64,000 bases of DNA. It comes from an uncultured OM182 clade bacterium. Lineage in GTDB: Bacteria > Pseudomonadota > Gammaproteobacteria > Pseudomonadales > Azotimanducaceae. Where the stretch lies: NCBI GenBank assembly GCA_902567095.1, contig CACFLG010000002.1, forward strand, positions 1 through 64,000. Direction: 5' to 3'. This document shows, piece after piece, positions 18,756-27,186 of the stretch (positions are counted from its first letter, which is position 1; every line of letters starts with the position of its first letter). A program made the translations under genes and the position numbers. The notes under the pieces are model-generated. The model searched no databases. It was not told the DNA's origin and saw nothing but the letters and a program-made list of their open reading frames with translations.

Positions 18756-19352
18756 TTATCTAAGTCCACGAAGGTAACTTGCGACAGCTTCCATCTCTAG
18801 TTCAGTGAGGTCTCTAGCTACACCTCTCATCATTTGAGAATCTCCGTCATTTTTTCTTTCTCCTCTTTGGAAAGCTCTCAACTGATCAACTATGTATTCT
18901 TCCCACTGGCCCGCCAAGAGAGGAAAGCGAGCAGGCCCGTTGCCCATTCCGTTTGGGGAATGGCAAGAGGCGCAGGCTGCGATCTGTTTTCTTGGAATTC
19001 CTGATCTATAGATCGATTTGCCCATTTCTACTAAATCGGATTTAGCGAAACCGAACTGACGCTTTTTTCCTTCGTAAAATTCAGCAATGAGTAACAAATC
19101 TTTGTCCGACATATTATCCAAAAGCCCCATCATAGAGGGTATCTCCCTCTTGCCCTCTCTGACGTCCATTAGTTGCTTGTAAAGATATTGTTTACCTTGA
19201 CCTGCTAGATTCGGGAAAGTTGGAAGCAAGCTTACTCCTTCGGAACCATGACAACTTGTGCATACCGCCACCAATTCCTTCGTGTAAGGATCTGAGTGAA
19301 CAGGAGCAATACAGATAACCAGTATAATTAGAGCCAAAAATCTACATTTCAT
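18756..19352 (-). CDS. Diheme cytochrome c4
   Basis: Periplasmic electron carrier with two tandem class I cytochrome domains. From the ATG at 19352: signal peptide (1-20), first heme site CTSCH (Cys31, Cys34, His35) and second CASCH (Cys127, Cys130, His131); PNLAGQ and PLLAGQ repeats follow each heme, and the methionine ligands lie in SMMG and SQMMRG. About 198 residues, normal for c4. The frame extends to 19412, but the signal peptide and AAGGCG upstream favour 19352. It could feed the aa3/caa3-type oxidase encoded at 28.7-33 kb. Confidence 0.93.
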   Translation of the reverse strand: MKCRFLALIILVICIAPVHSDPYTKELVAVCTSCHGSEGVSLLPTFPNLAGQGKQYLYKQLMDVREGKREIPSMMGLLDNMSDKDLLLIAEFYEGKKRQFGFAKSDLVEMGKSIYRSGIPRKQIAACASCHSPNGMGNGPARFPLLAGQWEEYIVDQLRAFQRGERKNDGDSQMMRGVARDLTELEMEAVASYLRGLR

Positions 19353-19434
19353 TAAAAAGTAATCGCCTTTTTTGTCCTTAAAGACCAGGACGGTGCTAAA
19401 ATTGACCGACAATTATATACCCATTGAAGAAAAA

Positions 19435-20019
19435 ATGTCCTTAAACTTCAGATCCGTTCAATTCTTAACAAGCGCCACTAAATTATCGGAATGTCCTACC
19501 GACTCTGGATCTGAAGTAGTCTTTTGTGGACGGTCAAACGCCGGCAAATCAAGTGCTATTAACAGTTTAACTGGAAATCGAAACTTAGCGAAAACAAGTA
19601 AAACCCCTGGTCGAACACAAATGATTAATTTTTTTTCTGTTGCTTCCGATAAACGGCTCGTGGATTTACCTGGTTATGGTTACGCCAAAGTTTCGGCATC
19701 CATCTCGGCAAGCTGGAGAAGAAACCTGGAAAACTATTTGTGCTTAAGACAAAGCTTAAGAGGCGTGATTCTTCTCATGGACATCAGACATGCTCCTAAA
19801 GATTCAGATAAGACGATGATAAAGTGGCTAGATTCTATAGGACTGCCCGTCCACGTATTGCTTACGAAATCGGATAAACTATCAAAAAGTTCTCAGGCTT
19901 CCGAATTTAAGCGTATCGAGAAAGATCTTGGGAGTAAGATTAGCAGTCAACTTTTTTCATCACAGAGTCAGGATGGCATTGAAGTCTTAGAGAAATCCCT
20001 AACTCGTTGGCTTAGTTAA
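19435..20019 (+). CDS. engB: Ribosome biogenesis GTP-binding protein EngB (YihA/YsxC)
   Basis: Essential GTPase involved in large-subunit ribosome assembly. The G1 loop is GRSNAGKSS (32-40), followed by the switch TSKTPGRTQ, G3 DLPGYGYAKV and G4 TKSDKL. I chose the ATG at 19435 (195 residues, SLNFRSVQFL start) because the frame from 19372 would overlap the divergent cytochrome control region and add unconserved sequence. The gene converges on polA, the same neighbourhood as in E. coli and Pseudomonas. Confidence 0.95.
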   Translation: MSLNFRSVQFLTSATKLSECPTDSGSEVVFCGRSNAGKSSAINSLTGNRNLAKTSKTPGRTQMINFFSVASDKRLVDLPGYGYAKVSASISASWRRNLENYLCLRQSLRGVILLMDIRHAPKDSDKTMIKWLDSIGLPVHVLLTKSDKLSKSSQASEFKRIEKDLGSKISSQLFSSQSQDGIEVLEKSLTRWLS

Positions 20020-20108
20020 AAGGGAGATCTGGAACACCATTTTCTTGGGGGAGAGTGAACCAGATCTCAGGCTCCGGTGGTCTTAGGGGAATACCGAAGC
20101 AACTCCTT
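20018..20108 (-). ncRNA. Candidate small RNA between polA and engB
   Basis: The 166-nt space between the convergent engB and polA genes has no open frame but contains a perfect 9-bp inverted repeat, GAGATCTGG (20024-20032) and CCAGATCTC (20060-20068). Read on the minus strand the stem is followed by CCTTTT, like a weak intrinsic terminator, and its loop carries an unpaired CUCUCCCCC tract. A possible promoter is TTGAAC (20144-20139), 18 nt, TCTGAT (20120-20115). In E. coli this slot holds Spot 42 and in Pseudomonas ErsA. Homology is not shown; ends are approximate. Confidence 0.3.
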
Positions 20109-20185
20109 CATAAGATCAGACAGCGAAAGAGAGAAAAAGTTCAATAAAGAGAAAAAATTGCTTTTTATCTCAAATTCCCAGGGAA

Positions 20186-22900
20186 TCAATGCGCTTGATC
20201 CCAATTTCTACCTAAACCTAGGTCAACTATGAGGGGTATAGAAAGCGTAGCGGCGTTCTCCATTAAAGGAGGTAGCTCTCTAACAATCAATTCGACCTCA
20301 GATATAGGAACCTCTAAAACAAGTTCATCATGAACCTGCATGGTAATACCAGAACCAAGCTGATTTTCTTCCAACCATCTATCCACTGATATCATGGCTA
20401 GCTTTATGATGTCTGCCGCTGTTCCTTGCATCGGTGCGTTGATTGCTGTCCGTTCAGCGGCCTGACGCCTATGGAAGTTCGAAGATCGAATCTCCGATAG
20501 GTATAAACGACGTCCATACAAAGTCTCGACATAACCGTTTTCAGCCGCCTCAGACTTTATTCTCTCCATATAGGCCAATACTCCAGGGTATCTCGCAAAA
20601 TATGAATCAATATAATCTTGAGCTTCATTTCTCAAAATACTTAATTGCTTAGATAGACCAAACGCAGACATGCCGTAGATCAAACCAAAATTTATCGCTT
20701 TTGCTTTTCGCCGATGATCTTCTGTTACTTCGTCTAAAGAGAGTTGGAATATCTCCGAAGCCGTAGTCTTATGTATATCAAGACCATCTTTAAACGCCGA
20801 AATTAAACCTTGGTCCCCTGAAAGATGGGCCATTATTCTAAGCTCAATTTGAGAGTAGTCCGCAGCAATTATCTTGCAATTTTCTTTCGCAATGAAAGCT
20901 TTTCTAATTTGCCTGCCTTCTTCTGACCTTATAGGAATATTCTGTAAATTTGGGTTGGAACTTGATAGACGCCCTGTAGCTGTAACTGCCTGATGATAAG
21001 ATGTATGCACTCTTCCAGTACCTTGGAATATTTGACGAGGCAGCTGGTCAGTGTAAGTAGACTTCAGTTTTGAAAGAGCTCTATACTCCATGATTATTTT
21101 GGGTAACGGGTATGAATAAGCTAACTCTTGGAGCACCGATTCAGCCGTTGATGGTTGTCCCTTTGGAGTCTTTTTCAGAATCGGCAATTCAAGCTTTTCG
21201 TAAAGGATTCGAATCAATTGCTTAGGCGAACCCAAATTAAATTCTTCTTCCGCCAAAGCATATGCTTTCTTTTCAAGCTGATCGATCTTATCTTCAAGAT
21301 TGGTGCTTTGTTCAGTTAGCAACTTCTTATCTATCAAAACCCCTTTACGTTCAAGCTGCGAGAGGTTTTTAACTAACGGCAACTCTATCTCTTCATAGAT
21401 AGTCTTTAGCTTAGGTTCTTCCTCCAACTTACTAGTAAAAAATTTATATAATCTAAAAGTGATGTCTGCATCTTCAGACGCGTAATCAGTGGCGATTTGA
21501 ATATTGATTTTATCAAAGGTTATCTGCTTAACCCCCTTACCAGCAATGTCCTCAAATGATGTTGTAGAAATTCCCAGGTACTTTAGCGCCAAATCGTCCA
21601 TATTGTGACGAGAAGCTACAGAGTTTAAGACGTAGGATTGCAACATTGTATCCTCTATCCTCGCAGATACTCGTAAACCAAATTTTGCCAGTACGCTTAA
21701 ATCATACTTAATATTTTGTCCAACAACTGTAATTTTGGGATCAACCAGAAGCTTGCTCAAACTTTTGAGCACCTCATCTCGCGATAGTTGCGCTGGGCAA
21801 TTCTCATAGTCATGGGTTAGGGGAACATAAGCAGCTTTACCGATCTCAGAGCAAAAAGATATTCCAACTAAATCTGCTTCCATGTAATCAAGGTCAGTAG
21901 TCTCTGTGTCTAGAGAAAAGATCCTGCTTTCTTTAAGGTTCTTTAGCCATACATCAAGTTCAGCGTAAGTTAGAATTGTTTGATACTCTGTCTTATTAGG
22001 GGGCGGGTCTTGTTTTTCTCCAAGCACTTTACTTTCATTAGCCTCGGAAAATTCTTCGGCCCAGTTCTTGAATTCTAATTCCTTGAAGAGATCTAAGAGT
22101 TTTTGACTTTGTGGCTGTTTTTTCTTCAGCGAGTCTAACGACTCGTCAAGATTCAAGTCTTGCCGGATAGTAGCTAGATCAAAAGACATGGGAAGAAATT
22201 CGAGGGATTCCCGTAGATTTTCACCAACTTTTCCTTTAATTTCGTGGGCCAAGGACAATAAATTTTCTAGGCTCCCATAATGTTCCAACCATTTTACCGC
22301 TGTTTTTGGACCACACTTCGGCACGCCAGGAATGTTGTCTGCGGAATCTCCCACTAGAGCGAGAAAATCGATCATTTGTTTAGGTCTAACACCAAATTTT
22401 TTCTTTACTCCAGCTTCATCTAGGATGTTTCCCGTCATAGTGTTTAATAATGTGACACTCGGCGAGACAAGCTGTGCTAAATCTTTATCCATTGTCGAAA
22501 TTAGAGTGCCAAAGTTTCTCTCAGAAGCCTGCGCCGCCAGTGTTCCCAAAACATCATCTGCCTCGACTCCCGATATAGACAACATAGGCAATCCCATTAG
22601 CAAGATGATCTCTTGAATTATTGATATCTGACTTTTTAAATCTTCAGGCATGGGAGGACGATTCGCCTTGTACTCGCTGTAAATTTCATTTCTAAAGGTT
22701 TTACCTTTGGCATCAAATACAACTACTACTTCACTGTCCGGATAATCAGACATTAGTTTACGAATCATGCTAATAGTCCCTTTAATCGCTCCGGTCGGTT
22801 GTCCTTTTGAAGAGATCAAATCGGGCAGTGCATGGTAAGCTCGAAACAGATAGGATGAACCATCGACAAGCACTAAGTTATAATCATTTTTCATTTTCAT
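20186..22900 (-). CDS. polA: DNA polymerase I
   Basis: Repair and Okazaki-fragment polymerase, 904 residues with all three domains: 5' nuclease (about 1-290, LVDGSSYLFRAYHALP and GDSADNIPGVPKCGPKTA), proofreading exonuclease with the intact DTETT motif (about 330-500), and polymerase with motif A ADYSQIELRIMAHLSGD, motif B RRKAKAINFGLIYGMS and motif C MQVHDELVLE. The start is ATG at 22900 with a second ATG two codons later; neither has a clear ribosome site. Only 26 nt separate it from the divergent DUF2782 gene. Confidence 0.98.
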   Translation of the reverse strand: MKMKNDYNLVLVDGSSYLFRAYHALPDLISSKGQPTGAIKGTISMIRKLMSDYPDSEVVVVFDAKGKTFRNEIYSEYKANRPPMPEDLKSQISIIQEIILLMGLPMLSISGVEADDVLGTLAAQASERNFGTLISTMDKDLAQLVSPSVTLLNTMTGNILDEAGVKKKFGVRPKQMIDFLALVGDSADNIPGVPKCGPKTAVKWLEHYGSLENLLSLAHEIKGKVGENLRESLEFLPMSFDLATIRQDLNLDESLDSLKKKQPQSQKLLDLFKELEFKNWAEEFSEANESKVLGEKQDPPPNKTEYQTILTYAELDVWLKNLKESRIFSLDTETTDLDYMEADLVGISFCSEIGKAAYVPLTHDYENCPAQLSRDEVLKSLSKLLVDPKITVVGQNIKYDLSVLAKFGLRVSARIEDTMLQSYVLNSVASRHNMDDLALKYLGISTTSFEDIAGKGVKQITFDKINIQIATDYASEDADITFRLYKFFTSKLEEEPKLKTIYEEIELPLVKNLSQLERKGVLIDKKLLTEQSTNLEDKIDQLEKKAYALAEEEFNLGSPKQLIRILYEKLELPILKKTPKGQPSTAESVLQELAYSYPLPKIIMEYRALSKLKSTYTDQLPRQIFQGTGRVHTSYHQAVTATGRLSSSNPNLQNIPIRSEEGRQIRKAFIAKENCKIIAADYSQIELRIMAHLSGDQGLISAFKDGLDIHKTTASEIFQLSLDEVTEDHRRKAKAINFGLIYGMSAFGLSKQLSILRNEAQDYIDSYFARYPGVLAYMERIKSEAAENGYVETLYGRRLYLSEIRSSNFHRRQAAERTAINAPMQGTAADIIKLAMISVDRWLEENQLGSGITMQVHDELVLEVPISEVELIVRELPPLMENAATLSIPLIVDLGLGRNWDQAH

Positions 22901-22926
22901 AAATCAATTGGGCTTATGGATAAAAT

Positions 22927-23217
22927 TTGAAGCGCATTTTATTTTTTCTTAAGTTAACCACATTTTTTTCATTGTTAGTTATTTTTCCTCTAACTTGGTC
23001 AGCTACCTTTAGAAATGAGGACGGCAAAATTGAGATTGTTGAGGGAGAAAAAAAAACCAGGATCGAATATTGGAAGAGCGGAAAATTGGCCATGATCAAG
23101 ATCATACCAAAAAAAGGTAAGGCTTATTATCTTGTTCCAGCTCAAGGAAAAAATCCGACAGAAGGAATAAAACATGAATCCAAGTTATATCCCGAATGGG
23201 TAATACTTGAGTTCTGA
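22927..23217 (+). CDS. DUF2782 family secreted protein
   Basis: 96 residues: an N-terminal signal peptide (hydrophobic 4-24) followed by a small basic domain with IEYWKSGKLAMIKIIPKKGKAYYLV, the DUF2782 pattern of the gene beside polA in Pseudomonas (recalled, not searched). Function unknown; exported to the periplasm by its signal. TTG at 22927 is the only possible start, because a stop lies two codons upstream and the next ATG is inside the domain; GGATAAAA lies before it. Its promoter must overlap the start of polA. Confidence 0.75.
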   Translation: MKRILFFLKLTTFFSLLVIFPLTWSATFRNEDGKIEIVEGEKKTRIEYWKSGKLAMIKIIPKKGKAYYLVPAQGKNPTEGIKHESKLYPEWVILEF

Positions 23218-23240
23218 ACACTTATCGTATTCACAAATAT

Positions 23241-24206
23241 TCAAGAAAAATAAAAAAGCCCGAAATATCCTTTCTCATCAAACCAGCTTACGCTTCTGCT
23301 GAACCCGGCTTTCAGGGCCAGGCTCTCAATTTCTGAAGGAGAGTACTTGTAAGAGTCTTCAGTGTGAATTTTCTCTCCTTTACTAATCTCTATTTCAGTG
23401 TTTAAAACTTTAATTTTTTGCTCGAATTCGCTGACCAAGTGCATTTGAACACACCCTAATCCTTCATCGTAACCAGCAAGATGAGAAAAATTCGAGGGAT
23501 CGAACTTGGCTGCACACAGTTTGTTTACATGATTTAAGATATTTAAGTTAAATCGTGCCGTTATTCCGGCGCTGTCATTGTAGGCTTTATCGAGGATTTT
23601 TTTTGATTTTTTCATGTCCACCCCCAACAGCAGCGCTCCGTCATCTCCTAAATGTTTTTTTGTCTGTCGCAAAAAACTCAAGGCGTTATGCTTATTAAAA
23701 TTCCCTAAACTCGAACCAAGAAAACAGCCCACGCGTTTTTTGTCTAAAGTAAAAGGAAGTCTGAAGGGCCTAGTGTAGTCGACGCAGATTGCCTTTATCT
23801 CGAGGGAAGAAAATTCGCTGGCAAGGCTTTTGGACGTTTCTAGCAAGTAAGCTTTAGATATATCTAGGGGCATGTAAATAGAAGGCTTAATTGCCTTTAA
23901 AAGCATTCGTGATTTCAGAGATGGTCCGCTGCCGAATTCAATAAGGACAGAATCCTCTCCCGCCAGCTCGCTGATTTCGTCAAGATTGTCACCGAGAATT
24001 TCAATTTCGGCTTTCGTCAAATAATACTCTGGTAACTCTGTGATTTTCTGAAAAAGGTCAGAGCCATTTTGATCATAAAAAAATTTCGAAGAAAGCCACT
24101 TTTCATTTACTAAAAGGCCCTCCAGCGCATCTTCGGGGAAAAAAAGTGACTCTCTCGAAGAAAGATCAAAAAAAGATAGGTTCGGTCCGATTAATTCTTC
24201 GTTCAA
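23241..24206 (-). CDS. egtD: Histidine N-alpha-methyltransferase (EgtD)
   Basis: SAM-dependent enzyme that trimethylates histidine to hercynine, the first step of ergothioneine synthesis. 321 residues, the usual length. Visible: the substrate-side block LFQKITELPEYYLTKAEIEIL (48-68), the SAM-binding IEFGSGPSLKSR (89-100) and the C-terminal HTEDSYKYSPSEIESLA typical of EgtD. Its ATG overlaps the egtB stop by 4 nt. No egtA, egtC or egtE accompanies the pair. Confidence 0.93.
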   Translation of the reverse strand: MNEELIGPNLSFFDLSSRESLFFPEDALEGLLVNEKWLSSKFFYDQNGSDLFQKITELPEYYLTKAEIEILGDNLDEISELAGEDSVLIEFGSGPSLKSRMLLKAIKPSIYMPLDISKAYLLETSKSLASEFSSLEIKAICVDYTRPFRLPFTLDKKRVGCFLGSSLGNFNKHNALSFLRQTKKHLGDDGALLLGVDMKKSKKILDKAYNDSAGITARFNLNILNHVNKLCAAKFDPSNFSHLAGYDEGLGCVQMHLVSEFEQKIKVLNTEIEISKGEKIHTEDSYKYSPSEIESLALKAGFSRSVSWFDEKGYFGLFYFS

Positions 24207-25465
24207 AGAGAGTCCTTAGCTAATCTAATCCCAGAGAACTGCCATCGATCTCTTGGATAGAAAAAGTTTCTGTAAGTTTTTCGGATATGATCTTGAGAAG
24301 ACACACAAGAGCCGCCCCTAAGGACCAATTGGCTCGACATGAATTTGCCATTGTATTCCCCAAGAGAACCTTCAAACGGGGAAAAACCAGGATATGGAGA
24401 ATAACTAGAACTAGTCCACTCCCATACGTCTCCAAAGAGACCAGAGAAACTCTCCTTGTCATCTCTAGTGGGATGGAAATGGCCCGAGCTTAAAAAATTT
24501 CCCGAGACTGGCAAATCACTCGCAGCAAACTCCCACTCCTGTTCAGTAGGCAATCTCGCTCCTTTCCATCTCGCAAAGGCGTCTGCTTCGTAGGCGCTTA
24601 CATGACACAACGGTGCATCGAGATCCAATGGCCTGGGGCCCTGCAAAGTGTATTCGAATAAGACATTATCTTCTTCAAACCAATATAACGGATATTTCCA
24701 TCGGTTTTGCCCGAGGCTTTTTAAATGAGCCCATCCATCGGAAAGCCATAGGTCATGTCTTTCGTAACCATCGTTTTGGATAAATTCCAAGAAGTCTCTA
24801 TTTGTTACTAAATGACTAGAAAAATGAAAGGGTGCAAGGAAAACTTTGTGCTTTGGAGTTTCATTATCAAATATGAAATCATTCGAATAAAAAGCACCAA
24901 CTTCTGCTATTCCCCCTTTAAATTCTATCCATTTTTGGGGTAGAACTTGACCAATATTAATATCAATTATTTTATTGTAAGAAGGGAGGAGGGGATTATT
25001 ACCAAAATTATATTTTACATCTGTGAGCATCAATTCTTGATGCTGCCTTTCGTGGTGTAGGCCCAGGGTTACTCTGAAGATTATCTCTGGATCCGGGTTA
25101 GTCTCCAGCAAATTCAAAATTCTCTCATCAATGATTTTTCTATATTCATAAATTTCGGCAACGGTCGGCCGAGAAAGATGGCCTCTGGAGGCTCTAGGAT
25201 AAGGAGAACCTACCCCATTGTAGTAAGAATTAAACAAATAGTTGTATGCGGGGTTGAATACTTGGTAATTATGAGAATGCTTCGCTAAAACAAATGTTTC
25301 AAAAAACCAAGTTACATGTGCTAAGTGCCATTTTGGTGGACTCGCGTCAGCCATCGGTTGTATTTGATAGTCTTCGATTTCGAGGGGCGAACAGAGCTCT
25401 TCAGTCTGAGATCTGACTTTTTGAAAGTCATTCATTATTACAGGTTTTTCTATCAAAACTGACAT
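24203..25465 (-). CDS. egtB: Ergothioneine sulfoxide synthase (EgtB)
   Basis: Non-heme iron enzyme that joins hercynine to a cysteine-containing thiol to give the sulfoxide precursor of ergothioneine. 420 residues: N-terminal DinB-like domain with the iron histidines His50 (HLAHVTWFFE) and His138/His142 (HHERQHQELMLTD), then a C-terminal formylglycine-generating-enzyme-like domain with LPTEQEWEFAA and GDVWEWTSS. Whether it uses cysteine or gamma-glutamylcysteine cannot be read by eye. The start is ATG at 25465 (alternative ATG 25435); neither has a Shine-Dalgarno, and the leader is structured. Confidence 0.93.
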   Translation of the reverse strand: MSVLIEKPVIMNDFQKVRSQTEELCSPLEIEDYQIQPMADASPPKWHLAHVTWFFETFVLAKHSHNYQVFNPAYNYLFNSYYNGVGSPYPRASRGHLSRPTVAEIYEYRKIIDERILNLLETNPDPEIIFRVTLGLHHERQHQELMLTDVKYNFGNNPLLPSYNKIIDINIGQVLPQKWIEFKGGIAEVGAFYSNDFIFDNETPKHKVFLAPFHFSSHLVTNRDFLEFIQNDGYERHDLWLSDGWAHLKSLGQNRWKYPLYWFEEDNVLFEYTLQGPRPLDLDAPLCHVSAYEADAFARWKGARLPTEQEWEFAASDLPVSGNFLSSGHFHPTRDDKESFSGLFGDVWEWTSSSYSPYPGFSPFEGSLGEYNGKFMSSQLVLRGGSCVSSQDHIRKTYRNFFYPRDRWQFSGIRLAKDSL

Positions 25466-25490
25466 TGCGGCTTAATTAAGAAATTATGTA

Positions 25491-25551
25491 GTGATCTCAA
25501 GTTCTGCTTGTCGTCCGGCCAGTCAAGCCTTATTAATGATAATGAGATCAC
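25491..25551 (-). promoter_or_regulatory. Structured leader between sco and egtB
   Basis: A perfect 9-bp inverted repeat, GTGATCTCA (25491-25499) and TGAGATCAC (25543-25551), encloses a second 5-bp hairpin GCTTG (25506-25510) / CAAGC (25524-25528). It starts right after the sco stop codon and ends 25 nt before the egtB ATG. On the minus strand the GCGG before the outer stem can also pair with CCGC directly upstream of the egtB ATG. This could be an RNA switch, a processing element or a protein-binding site; no known riboswitch family is recognised. Confidence 0.45.
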
Positions 25552-25554
25552 CGC

Positions 25555-26166
25555 CTAAAAAGAGTTTAATATCGTCTGAATATTGCTTGAAGACTGTGGA
25601 GATTTAATAAAACCGACGTAGTTTCCACCTGAATCAACCAATGCTAAAGAAGCGTTGTGATCCATGGTGTATGTCCCGGGCTGCGATCCTGGGATTTTCC
25701 CAAAAGCAACATTGAGTTGTTGTGATAGTTTCACGGTTTCGTCAAATTCGCCCCTATAGCCGATAAAATCTTTATTAAAAGATCCTAGATAATTTTTCAA
25801 AATCTCAAAAGAGTCTCTGTCTGGATCGACCGTAACCATTATTATTCTCACTGGCATCTCCAACTCACTGTAGGCTTTAGATAGCAAGCTCAAAGTGGTC
25901 GGGCAGATATCTGGGCATGATGTGAAAGCGAAAAACAAAAGGTTCCAGCTACCCTTTAAACTTTCAAGATTCACTGGTTCTCCATTTTGATCTTGCATTT
26001 CAAAGTCATACAAGGGGCGCGGAGAGTCGAAAAGCACTAGTCCTAACTCATTTCTCTCAGACTCGCTAAGCGGCCTCGGAATTAAAAAACTCGAAAAGAA
26101 AAGGCCGAGGATTAAAGCCATGAAGGCGAAAATTGAAAAGATTGTATTCCTTATGCCTTTATCCAT
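25555..26166 (-). CDS. SCO1/SenC family copper chaperone for cytochrome oxidase
   Basis: Membrane-anchored thioredoxin-fold protein that delivers copper to, or reduces, the CuA site of cytochrome oxidase. 203 residues: one N-terminal membrane anchor (9-29), then the copper-binding CPDIC (Cys84, Cys88) and the distal ligand His170 in MDHNASL. It lies 8 nt after cyoE at the end of the oxidase assembly cluster and upstream of egtB. Confidence 0.93.
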   Translation of the reverse strand: MDKGIRNTIFSIFAFMALILGLFFSSFLIPRPLSESERNELGLVLFDSPRPLYDFEMQDQNGEPVNLESLKGSWNLLFFAFTSCPDICPTTLSLLSKAYSELEMPVRIIMVTVDPDRDSFEILKNYLGSFNKDFIGYRGEFDETVKLSQQLNVAFGKIPGSQPGTYTMDHNASLALVDSGGNYVGFIKSPQSSSNIQTILNSF

Positions 26167-26174
26167 CCTGATAT

Positions 26175-27116
26175 CTAAACGACCGTATAGGTGACGGGGA
26201 AAAAGTAGTGGTCTAAAAGCAAAGAAACGAACAAAGCCGCAAGGTAAAAAATCGAGTAACGGAAGGTATCAAAGGGAACGTTAGTTTTTTGACTGAAAAT
26301 CATTAGGAGTGACCAAAACATGAATCCTGCGCCCAAAGCCACAGCTGACGAAAGATAAAAGAGATTGCTCATTCCGATTACATAGGGCAGAACAGAACAA
26401 ATAAGCAAGATTACCGTGTATAAAAGAATGTGTAGCTTGGTGTATTTCTCTCCATGCGTCACAGGCAGCATCGGAACGTTTACTTTTCGATATTCTTCTT
26501 TTCGATCAATCGCTAAGGCCCAAAAATGCGGCGGAGTCCACGCAAAAATAATCAAAACTAAAATAAGTCCACCACCGTCAATGGAACCCGTGACAGCAGT
26601 CCAGCCAAATAGCGGCGGGGCTGCTCCAAACAGGCCACCAATTACAATGTTTTGTGGTGTGAGTCTTTTTAGGTAAATGGAATAAATAACTCCGTATCCG
26701 AGCCAGGAGCCAAAGTTCAACCAAGCAGTGAGCGGGTTAATGTATAGCGCTAGAATGGTGATACCCAAAGCACCCGTGACGCCCACAAAAATTGCGCCTT
26801 GCAACGGCCTAACCCTGCCTTGAGCAACCGGGCGATCTTTAGTGCGATCCATTTTTGCATCAATTCTTGAATCTATTAAATGGTTGAGCGCCGCTGCCGA
26901 ACCGGCTACCAATGCAATTCCCAAGTTTCCAAGAACAAGAATCTCAACCCCTACGAAGGCTTCTGAGGCCAATAACATTCCCACTAAAGAGCAGAGCAAC
27001 ATCAGGAGTACAACCCGTGGTTTGCACATTTCCAAGAAGTCTCGCCAGGTGGGGTCCTCTAAACTTTCAGATAATGTCTGTGTCAAATTACTACCGCCGT
27101 CATTCGGTCGCAGCAT
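26175..27116 (-). CDS. cyoE: Protoheme IX farnesyltransferase (heme O synthase)
   Basis: UbiA-family integral membrane enzyme that adds a farnesyl group to heme B to make heme O, the precursor of heme A. 313 residues with about eight membrane segments. The catalytic aspartate motif is NHLIDSRIDAKMDRTKDRP (Asn78, Asp82, Asp86, Asp90). TAAGG precedes the ATG. In comparable loci the heme A synthase gene (ctaA/COX15) lies directly upstream; here only a 70-nt gap is found. Confidence 0.95.
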   Translation of the reverse strand: MLRPNDGGSNLTQTLSESLEDPTWRDFLEMCKPRVVLLMLLCSLVGMLLASEAFVGVEILVLGNLGIALVAGSAAALNHLIDSRIDAKMDRTKDRPVAQGRVRPLQGAIFVGVTGALGITILALYINPLTAWLNFGSWLGYGVIYSIYLKRLTPQNIVIGGLFGAAPPLFGWTAVTGSIDGGGLILVLIIFAWTPPHFWALAIDRKEEYRKVNVPMLPVTHGEKYTKLHILLYTVILLICSVLPYVIGMSNLFYLSSAVALGAGFMFWSLLMIFSQKTNVPFDTFRYSIFYLAALFVSLLLDHYFFPVTYTVV

Positions 27117-27186
27117 GATACCTTAAAAGCAATGATTTTCAACGACGAGCGAACCTCATTATCGTTAATAATTAAATTCATTACTT

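Noticed and set aside
25535..25550. Fur box upstream of egtB
   Set aside because: Only two of the three GATAAT-like hexamers are recognisable; mentioned only as a possibility in the leader finding.
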